From Patescibacteria group bacterium (GTDB taxonomy: Bacteria > Patescibacteriota > Gracilibacteria > UBA1369): a stretch of 40,492 nt of DNA. Below the pieces are notes generated by a model. The model was given only the letters and a program-made list of their open reading frames with translations. It ran no database searches and was not told where the DNA came from. The stretch is taken from the NCBI GenBank assembly GCA_963169815.1, contig CAUJDC010000013.1:1-40492 (forward strand), given 5' to 3'. Made by a program: the position numbers and the translations under genes. Below are positions 35,220 to 40,492 of this stretch, piece after piece. Numbering within the stretch: position 1 is the first letter of the stretch; each line of letters begins with the position of its first letter.

Positions 35220-36235
35220 ACCGTCCAAGCGCCATTCTCAAAAACTTTCTCACCATCCAACCAAACTTCACTAACAGCAGGAAATATGTCGATGTGGTAA
35301 TGCTCTGCTTTGCTTTTTCCCATTTTACCTCTATAGATATCATGTTTCAGTCCTAACGACATATGTACGCCACATAATCTCTCATAAGCAGATATATCAT
35401 CCAGTCTAACTGTGCGAGAAATACCTCTATTCAAGCCAAGTCCCAGCTCTCTTGCCCACACCACACCATCCGAATTTTCGCTCTTAAGAAGCTCTATTAC
35501 TTGATTAAATTTCTCAGGTGAGTTAGATCCAGCTTCCACTTGTCCATTCATAATTTTTAGTAAAACTGGCTGTTCCGGAAAAATCACCCGATGTTCGGTA
35601 TCAGCGAAAGCAAATATTTCAACCACACCATTAACTGCTTCGAGATTAACTGGCTCAGTGAAAACTTCACCTATCGGAAATCCACAACCTTTGGTTGCTT
35701 TACCTGAAAAATTACCCAGGTTTTTTTTCACTTCTTCAAATGGGCCACTATAAATAAGCTGGGCTCCTCCATCCGAAATTATTTTTACCTCGTTAGCATT
35801 AGATAATTTTTCTGCCAAAATGTTTCCCACTCTTTCCAAATATTCCGAATCGTCACGCAAAGTTTCTAAATAAGTTTCTGTCTGCTCTGGCAAATTATTT
35901 CCTAAGTGAGCATGTTCAATTACTCTTAGTCCGCGATTAAATAGTTCTAGTCTCCAGCGAAAATTCGACATTCTAAAACTGGACGATTCAATCAAGATCA
36001 CCAGATCATCTTTTTTGCATTTATCTACAGCTGTAATTACTTCTTCCCGCTGCATTGCGTAGTAGTCGAGACAAATAGCTGCTGGCAAAAGATCCTTATA
36101 TGCTTCAAACAGTCTCTCAGCGATTGGAGTGTGTAAGTCATAGATAATCAAGAAATCTGCTGCTTCCAGATCTGGCATTTCCAAATTTCTTCGCACAATC
36201 TTCGCCAAGTTCTTTACTAAATCTGCTTTAATCAT
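35216..36235 (-). CDS. Aminopeptidase-like metallopeptidase (M29-like)
   Basis: A 339-residue protein whose C-terminal half carries the pattern of M29 aminopeptidase metal ligands: E190 in PIGEVFTEPV, E263 in ARELGLGLN, H291 in GVHMSLGLKH and H314-x-D316 in EHYHIDIF. The N-terminal half is a divergent alpha/beta domain (LIIYDLHTP, LVILIESSSFRMS). M29 enzymes release N-terminal amino acids; related proteins include ring-cleaving dioxygenases, so substrate is open. It overlaps the preceding transglutaminase-like gene by four bases. Confidence 0.7.
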   Translation of the reverse strand: MIKADLVKNLAKIVRRNLEMPDLEAADFLIIYDLHTPIAERLFEAYKDLLPAAICLDYYAMQREEVITAVDKCKKDDLVILIESSSFRMSNFRWRLELFNRGLRVIEHAHLGNNLPEQTETYLETLRDDSEYLERVGNILAEKLSNANEVKIISDGGAQLIYSGPFEEVKKNLGNFSGKATKGCGFPIGEVFTEPVNLEAVNGVVEIFAFADTEHRVIFPEQPVLLKIMNGQVEAGSNSPEKFNQVIELLKSENSDGVVWARELGLGLNRGISRTVRLDDISAYERLCGVHMSLGLKHDIYRGKMGKSKAEHYHIDIFPAVSEVWLDGEKVFENGAWTV

Positions 36236-37506
36236 AATTGTTTTAAAATCTCATTTAAATTATTAGCCAAAGCGGAATCTTCCATTTTCCTGGCCAAATC
36301 TAGCATTTTCTCATAATCATATCGATGTGCCCTCATCGTTGCTAAATCCTTAATGCCATTCACCCGGCTTTGTAGCTGATTATATTCTTTGGCATAAGTC
36401 GCTTTAACCATTTGCTGATTTCCGGCTTGAGCAAACAAGTCCCTGGCTTTGCTCAAACTACCACTATCATATTCATAAGCACCTTCTTGTTCATCAACAT
36501 ATTTTCTCAAATCATCTTCATTACTCTTGCTCAAATAAAAGCGCGCTCTGGAAAATTTTTGTTCTTTTACATGAAAAACTACTGCATTGTGATAAATATT
36601 CTGCAAAAAGATTCTATCGTCTTCGCTATCGCCAATTTTTTTTGCAAAGTATTCAGCCGTTTCAAAATCATTCTGATTCAAAGCATCTACCATCACATTT
36701 TGGCAGGCGGCTCGTAAATTTTTAGTCACCAACTCCCGGTCAGAAGCCAGATTAAAAGCGAGTTCTGCGGCATGTAAAAAATCTTTCGGGCTGACCTGTA
36801 TTTGTTTGTCACGGAAATCCGAAACATCCAGCAAATTAGTCGAAATCAGCTCTGTAATCGGCAGAGTTTTCTTTACATCTTTATAGTTGGCAAATACCCC
36901 GGCCGTTGCTTCTATATCCACACCTTTAAAACTCAAGCAAACATGTTCCTTAGGTAACTTTATCTCCAAATCTTTAATTGGATAGCGCAGCGAATACAAA
37001 TAAGTGTAAAAAGTCACTATTTGATTACAGTCACCAATCAATTTTTGATGGCTCTTTGCATCAGTTAGCAATTTTCCAAAGGAAGCCCCCGCCAAATATT
37101 CAAAACGCCCTTTGCCTGGAGCTAAATAGCTCATTATCGCTACAATATAGCGCAATTTATCTTTGTCTTCTGGGAGACTCGGTATATAAAGCCCCAATTC
37201 TTTCAAATTGGCATTAATAGCATCATCATGGAATTGCACTCCCTTGGCATAATGCAGGAATTCTTTTTTTCTTTCCTCAACGTTAGCGTACATTCTTTTG
37301 CGTGCGCCCTTTTTTAAGTACTTGTAGCCTTTGAAGCGAGCTTCCAGCCAGAGATTCATTTTTACCAAGTCTTCCTGCATCAATTCTGAAACCCTTCTTT
37401 GTACCTCGAAAATTCCCATGCCATTTACGCCACTCAATAAGCGGTCTACTTTTTTTTCAAAAGCATCAGCATATTTCGAAAATGGATTCCAAACAGATTT
37501 CAGCAT
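36232..37506 (-). CDS. Transglutaminase-like protein with helical repeat C-terminus
   Basis: A 424-residue protein not recognised as a named family. Residues about 115-215 look like a transglutaminase/cysteine-protease core: C160 in LIGDCNQIVTFY at the start of a helix, H188 in KEHVCLSF and D197 in GVDIEATAG on successive strands, the spacing expected for a Cys-His-Asp triad. The first 110 residues are basic and helical; residues 230-424 look like TPR-type helix pairs (AEYFAKKIGDSED, YDYEKMLDLARKME). No signal peptide, so probably cytoplasmic. It starts two bases after the YvlD-like gene. Confidence 0.65.
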   Translation of the reverse strand: MLKSVWNPFSKYADAFEKKVDRLLSGVNGMGIFEVQRRVSELMQEDLVKMNLWLEARFKGYKYLKKGARKRMYANVEERKKEFLHYAKGVQFHDDAINANLKELGLYIPSLPEDKDKLRYIVAIMSYLAPGKGRFEYLAGASFGKLLTDAKSHQKLIGDCNQIVTFYTYLYSLRYPIKDLEIKLPKEHVCLSFKGVDIEATAGVFANYKDVKKTLPITELISTNLLDVSDFRDKQIQVSPKDFLHAAELAFNLASDRELVTKNLRAACQNVMVDALNQNDFETAEYFAKKIGDSEDDRIFLQNIYHNAVVFHVKEQKFSRARFYLSKSNEDDLRKYVDEQEGAYEYDSGSLSKARDLFAQAGNQQMVKATYAKEYNQLQSRVNGIKDLATMRAHRYDYEKMLDLARKMEDSALANNLNEILKQL

Positions 37507-37508
37507 GC

Positions 37509-37856
37509 TTATTTTTTAGCGCCAACCAATGTGCTAAGTACACTATTGATTACTGATACGATTAAACTGAACAGTAATGCGTACCAGAATCCTCCTACTG
37601 TGAAGCCAGGAATTAAGTTCCCAGCCAGCATCACCAGTAAAGCATTCAATACAAAAGTAAATAAACCTAAAGTCAGAATGTTTATTGGCAATGTTAGAAT
37701 CAAGAGAATTGGAGCGATCACTACGTTAATTAACCCAAGCACAACTGCGGCCACCAAGGCAGTTGTAAAGTCAGCTACCATAATACCAGGCTGTAACAAA
37801 TAAGCAGCCGCATAAATCGCAAAGGAAAAAATTAGCCATTTAATTAGTAGTCTCAT
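37509..37856 (-). CDS. YvlD-like / phage-holin-family small membrane protein
   Basis: A 115-residue protein of four hydrophobic helices with the family pattern VLGLINVVIAPILLILTLPI, then LGLFTFVLNALLVMLAG. Members are widespread in bacteria and their role is unsettled; in some they are linked to envelope stress. First of three closely packed genes with the transglutaminase-like and M29-like ones. Confidence 0.85.
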   Translation of the reverse strand: MRLLIKWLIFSFAIYAAAYLLQPGIMVADFTTALVAAVVLGLINVVIAPILLILTLPINILTLGLFTFVLNALLVMLAGNLIPGFTVGGFWYALLFSLIVSVINSVLSTLVGAKK

Positions 37857-37909
37857 AGTTGTTTGTTTAAGATATGTTTATCCTATCTCAAAAACGTTCA
37901 CAGCTCAAC

Positions 37910-38605
37910 CTAGTACTCTGCTAAGTCATATTCCTCAAAGTGCACTATTATCTTAGCCATTGTAAATCCTGGCTGCGTCCCAGCTAGAGTATATGTGAGA
38001 GACATATCTTCCAGATGTTCTTTTAATCTATCTAACATTTTTGGATAATTCCTTATTTCCGCCTCCACGTTGATGAATCCTGAAAACTTTCCACCCATCA
38101 TTTTCTTTTTCTCAAAAGCAGATTGATAGAAGGTTTCCATATATTTTTCAATTTCTAGGGCAATGGTTGTTCCTTTTGGTAATACTGGCAAGATACAAAA
38201 AACTTTTACTTGCTGTTTTTTAACTTCTTTTTGCTCAGGAACGAGATCTGGTAACTTGGCGTGAGTTTTTGGATCCGAAACTTTCTGTGCCCAATAGCCC
38301 CAAGGTGTTCTAGATTTAACTTGAGGGATAGCACTCTCTACTGACTCTGCCGTTTCGTCTCTCACGTCTTTTACTTCAATAGAATCTAAAACCAGTTTCG
38401 CTCTTTTCTCTTCATACAACAATTTGCTTGGACCTTTTTGTACACATAATTGCCCTTGGCTATTTAGCACAAGTTGTACTCTTTCATCAGTCTCTTGATT
38501 GATTGCCCATACTTCTATGAAGCGTCCTGATTTTAAATCTAGCTCCAAATATCCCGGAACTATCTGTCTCTCTGAAAACGGTTTTTCTTTGTAATCTATG
38601 CGCAT
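37910..38605 (-). CDS. Protein of unknown function
   Basis: A 231-residue cytoplasmic protein with no recognised family. The ATG at 38603-38605 (MRIDYKEKPFSERQ) is chosen because the promoter -10 and -35 boxes lie at 38626-38653, inside the longer open frame. The first 75 residues look beta-rich, a charged linker follows, and the C-terminal 100 residues (KVFCILPVLPKGTTIALEIE, then FSGFINVEAEIRNY) look alpha/beta. 53 bases separate it from the YvlD-like gene. Confidence 0.7.
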   Translation of the reverse strand: MRIDYKEKPFSERQIVPGYLELDLKSGRFIEVWAINQETDERVQLVLNSQGQLCVQKGPSKLLYEEKRAKLVLDSIEVKDVRDETAESVESAIPQVKSRTPWGYWAQKVSDPKTHAKLPDLVPEQKEVKKQQVKVFCILPVLPKGTTIALEIEKYMETFYQSAFEKKKMMGGKFSGFINVEAEIRNYPKMLDRLKEHLEDMSLTYTLAGTQPGFTMAKIIVHFEEYDLAEY

Positions 38606-38625
38606 AAATACAATTAAGTGACAAT

Positions 38626-38653
38626 ATTTTATCAAAATAAAAATACAATTCAA
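38626..38653 (-). promoter_or_regulatory. Promoter of the 231-residue protein gene
   Basis: On the minus strand TTGAAT (38648-38653) and TAAAAT (38626-38631) are 16 bases apart; predicted start near 38619, about 14 bases before the ATG. The -10 box lies in a small inverted repeat (TATTTT/AAAATA, 38625-38639). Confidence 0.55.
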
Positions 38654-39120
38654 GAATATGTATACACCTATAATTTGCTAATATAAAAATATTTGATATT
38701 ATGGCGTGAAGCTCAGATTTAGGAAGAACAAAAATTGGTTTCTCCCTACGAGCCTCAAAACAAAAGCTCTCATACAGGTCTAGAACCTGAAAAAACAAAA
38801 GATCATTCACAAATCAAACTGACTGGGAGTTCTAGGAAGCCGAACTCCAACCTCATTTACTTAAATCATCTCTTCCACCGCTACTAATAAAAGATTGCAT
38901 CTTTGCTTGAGTCCCGTGGGGCTCGCTCGTTCAATCAACAATATTAAGAGGGAAGAAAACCCCGAGCATCTGAGACTTTCGACTTCTCGAATTCCCTAGT
39001 CCCAACTTATATCATGGAGCAACCCGAATCATTCGGGTTATTAAACATGTTTGACAATGTGTCAAAATGATTACAAAGTATATTTTGCAATACTCCAGAA
39101 GCTCAGTCTAGTCCCGTTTC
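38654..39120. other. Gene-poor, hairpin-rich intergenic region
   Basis: About 470 bases without a convincing gene. It holds a series of perfect inverted repeats: CAGGT/ACCTG (38775-38789), GGAGTTC/GAACTCC (38826-38848), AAAGAT/ATCTTT (38890-38904), AACCCGAA/TTCGGGTT (39021-39039, 3-base loop) and TTGACA/TGTCAA (39051-39065). No tRNA, 5S, tmRNA or RNase P signature is visible on either strand. It may hold an unrecognised structured RNA or be regulatory. Confidence 0.5.
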
Positions 39121-39148
39121 TTGATTAAAAATTTCTATCTGTTATGAT
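39121..39148 (+). promoter_or_regulatory. Promoter of the 39.15-39.64 kb unit
   Basis: TTGATT (39121-39126) and TATGAT (39143-39148) with a 16-base spacer; the predicted start is about 39155. GTTATGAT is directly repeated here (39141-39156). Confidence 0.5.
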
Positions 39149-39151
39149 GTT

Positions 39152-39511
39152 ATGATTTCTTCAAGAATAGAAATCAGCAACAAAGAAAAAGATCCTTTAC
39201 ATAAAGAATTAGACAACTGCTTCCGCCAGAGACTCCCGTTTAGGACCAACTCTGCCGGGAACAGATTTGTAAAGATAGATCGGGAGTCAAAATGGTTGCC
39301 TCCAATTAATGTTCGGGAGACCAACGCCCTAGAACATTTTGGCTTCTCTCTATCTTTGCTGGGTGTTGGATACTTACATAAGACTGCGTTTGTATCCGTT
39401 CAAAGCGATCCGGAGTGGTACTTTAGCCCTAGTGGCTTCTACTTGCTCTACTGGTCTTCACTGACTAGCGGGTGGACCGTGGCAGGTCTGGAAAAAACCG
39501 CCAAAGCCTAG
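39152..39511 (+). CDS. Possible 119-residue protein of unknown family
   Basis: An open frame between a fair promoter and a strong terminator. The N-terminal half is charged; the C-terminal half is rich in aromatic residues (PEWYFSPSGFYLLYWSSLTS). It uses CGG, AGG and CCG more than neighbouring genes. There is no ribosome site and the predicted transcript starts at or just after the ATG, so translation would be leaderless. The same DNA can form nested helices (AAAGATAGA/TCTATCTTT, CAAAATG/CATTTTG, AATGTTC/GAACATT between 39271 and 39357), so a structured RNA is a real alternative. Confidence 0.35.
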   Translation: MISSRIEISNKEKDPLHKELDNCFRQRLPFRTNSAGNRFVKIDRESKWLPPINVRETNALEHFGFSLSLLGVGYLHKTAFVSVQSDPEWYFSPSGFYLLYWSSLTSGWTVAGLEKTAKA

Positions 39512-39615
39512 GCATAGAATAGGATTAGTCAATCCACAAATCTCTAAAAACAAAAATAAAAACTAGAGTTCTCACTACATATAACTTTTGAGGACCCATT
39601 AGTATCGAGATTTGG

Positions 39616-39642
39616 CTCCCCACTTCGGTGGGGAGTTTTTTT
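39616..39642 (+). terminator. Strong intrinsic terminator
   Basis: CTCCCCAC (39616-39623), a TTCG tetraloop and GTGGGGAG (39628-39635) followed by T7. It ends transcription on the plus strand about 100 bases after the 119-codon frame. Confidence 0.93.
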
Positions 39643-39699
39643 ATGTGAGATGAGTTGGCTCAATTATCTGGTCTGTCCTGGAAAAAAGTTGGGTTAAGA

Positions 39700-39728
39700 T
39701 TGTAATAACGTATGTTTTATGTTATAAT
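39700..39728 (+). promoter_or_regulatory. Promoter of the repeat protein gene
   Basis: TTGTAA (39700-39705) and TATAAT (39723-39728) with 17-base spacing; start near 39735 and a 38-base AT-rich leader without a Shine-Dalgarno site. TTGTAAT and ATTACAA (39727-39733) form an inverted repeat across the promoter. Confidence 0.7.
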
Positions 39729-39772
39729 TACAAGATTTATTGTAAATAAAAATAAAAATAAATGAAATTATT

Positions 39773-40492
39773 ATGAAAGCTAAACAATTTAAAGAAGGAC
39801 AGGAATTTGATCATGTTAATGATGAATTGTTGGTGGATGATAAAGACGATAAGTCATTTGAAAATATATCTTCAATTGTACACATAAAGTTAAAGATGGC
39901 TAATGGAGAAAAGCTTCATTTGGAAGAATTGAAGGCTTTGTTTAGAGATGGTGATGATGTTTTATTGGAAAAATTGACTGATTGGAGACTTGATAAACAA
40001 TATCCTGCTGAATTAGCAGAGCTTGATACAATTCGTTTTTGCGACAATGATTTGGTGCTTCAATTAATAAAAAAAAATAAAATAGAATTACTAACGGCGA
40101 TAATAAATAAAACTAATTTCGATGAATATAATCAGGAAATCGCGGAGAAACTGATTTCAGCGGGAATAGGAACTGTGGTAGCCAAGAATCTGGAAAAATT
40201 TGTGGGACTGAATCATCAGGAAATCGCGGAGAAACTTTTTTCAGAAGGACAAGGAGACGCGGTAGCCGAAAATCTGGAAAAATTTGTGGGACTGAATCAG
40301 GAAATCGCGGAGAAACTTTTTTCAGAAGGACAAGGAGGGGCGGTAGCCAGAAATCTGGAAAAATTTGTGGGACTGAATCATCAGGAAATCGCGGAGAAAC
40401 TTTTTTCAGAAGGACAAGGAGAGGTGGTAGCCAGAAATCTGGAAAAATTTGTTGGGGTTGATGCAGATTTTAAAGCAAAATTACAGCGAATC
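39773..40492 (+). CDS. Tandem-repeat protein, N-terminal part (runs off the right edge)
   Basis: Open for 240 codons from the ATG at 39773 to the window end. Residues 1-115 are a charged non-repetitive region (MKAKQFKEGQEFDHVNDELL start). From about residue 120 come four near-identical units of 27-28 residues with the consensus QEIAEKLFSEGQG then AVARNLEKFVGLNH, and the pattern then loosens (VDADFKAKLQRI). The units look like helix-turn-helix pairs of an alpha-solenoid. I recall similar repeats in very large CPR proteins, without being able to verify it. No signal peptide, so a cytoplasmic binding scaffold is a reasonable guess. Confidence 0.8.
   Translation, partial: MKAKQFKEGQEFDHVNDELLVDDKDDKSFENISSIVHIKLKMANGEKLHLEELKALFRDGDDVLLEKLTDWRLDKQYPAELAELDTIRFCDNDLVLQLIKKNKIELLTAIINKTNFDEYNQEIAEKLISAGIGTVVAKNLEKFVGLNHQEIAEKLFSEGQGDAVAENLEKFVGLNQEIAEKLFSEGQGGAVARNLEKFVGLNHQEIAEKLFSEGQGEVVARNLEKFVGVDADFKAKLQRI
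40133..40465 (+). repeat. In-frame tandem DNA repeats of 81-84 bp
   Basis: Four units begin at 40133, 40217, 40298 and 40382, each starting CAGGAAATCGCGGAGAAACT. Lengths are 84, 81 and 84 bases; the 3-base difference is one optional His codon. Third codon positions are nearly identical between units, a sign of recent duplication or ongoing homogenisation. Long-read support is advisable because such repeats often collapse in assemblies. Confidence 0.9.

Noticed and set aside
38487-38810. 107-codon frame on the minus strand beginning with GTG
   Set aside because: It covers the promoter and first part of the 231-residue gene in another frame and has no start signal of its own.
38654-39642. tRNA, 5S rRNA, tmRNA or RNase P RNA in the gene-poor region
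   Set aside because: I looked for a T-arm with CCA end, the RNase P GGAAAGTCC core and a tmRNA tag sequence on both strands and found none; a short 5S-like CCGAACTCC is not supported by flanking structure.
40133-40492. Regular repeats that could suggest a CRISPR array
   Set aside because: The units are 81-84 bases with no unique spacers, stay in one reading frame and encode a consistent protein repeat.

Overview
The window reads as about 40 kb of a low-GC bacterial chromosome, probably from the Candidate Phyla Radiation (Patescibacteria), possibly near Peregrinibacteria. The evidence is a reduced monoderm-style type IV pilus operon, S-layer-homology and lipoprotein genes without outer-membrane machinery, compact and often overlapping genes, few recognisable Shine-Dalgarno sites, and many large proteins of unrecognised family. 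UGA is a normal stop (recJ ends in TGA), which argues against the recoded Gracilibacteria/Absconditabacteria. The phylum assignment is inference from gene content; no rRNA gene is in the window.

Layout. 1-518 is the 5' end of a secreted fibre-like protein (minus). 699-1940 is a lone, GC-rich gene for an OmpL-like (BBP2-type) outer-membrane porin, foreign in composition and in cell biology to its surroundings. 2046-7002 is a pilN-like/pilO-like/pilB/pilC operon (minus). 7270-8455 is rplJ-rplL with an attenuator-like leader. 8456-9718 is a divergent SelO-like protein. 9773-12474 is miaA-recJ, followed by a large membrane protein of unknown function and an NrnA-type DHH phosphoesterase (to 16646). 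16643-23436 is a tightly packed minus-strand operon: tsaD, a flippase-like membrane protein, hisS, a VKOR-type thioredoxin-like protein, a DsbA-like protein, an SLH protein and a small lipoprotein. 23536-24867 is cca. 24922-27826 holds an unknown helical protein, an RlmD/TrmA-type rRNA methyltransferase and yajQ (minus). 27867-35096 (plus) carries rlmH, a CapA-domain protein, a lipoprotein, an unknown protein, a beta-CASP metallo-beta-lactamase, thyA and folA. 35216-38605 (minus) carries an unknown protein, a YvlD-like membrane protein, a transglutaminase-like protein and an M29-like metallopeptidase. 38606-39772 is gene-poor and hairpin-rich and contains one compact promoter-ORF-terminator unit. 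39773-40492 is the start of a protein made of near-identical 27-28 residue repeats.

How the parts fit. Core genes cover tRNA maturation (miaA, tsaD, cca, hisS), ribosome maturation (rlmD-like, rlmH, rplJ/L), RNA/DNA turnover (recJ, nrnA, beta-CASP) and thymidylate/folate metabolism (thyA, folA). A second theme is the cell surface: pilus, SLH protein, secreted disulfide chemistry, lipoproteins and the two truncated surface or repeat proteins at the window ends.

Most notable: the foreign porin island; a SelO-family protein whose presumed catalytic Asp is replaced by Arg; two long perfect palindromes overlapping the -10 boxes of promoters; a possible Memo-like/CapA fusion; a stand-alone VKOR-type thioredoxin domain; and the expanding repeat protein at the right end.
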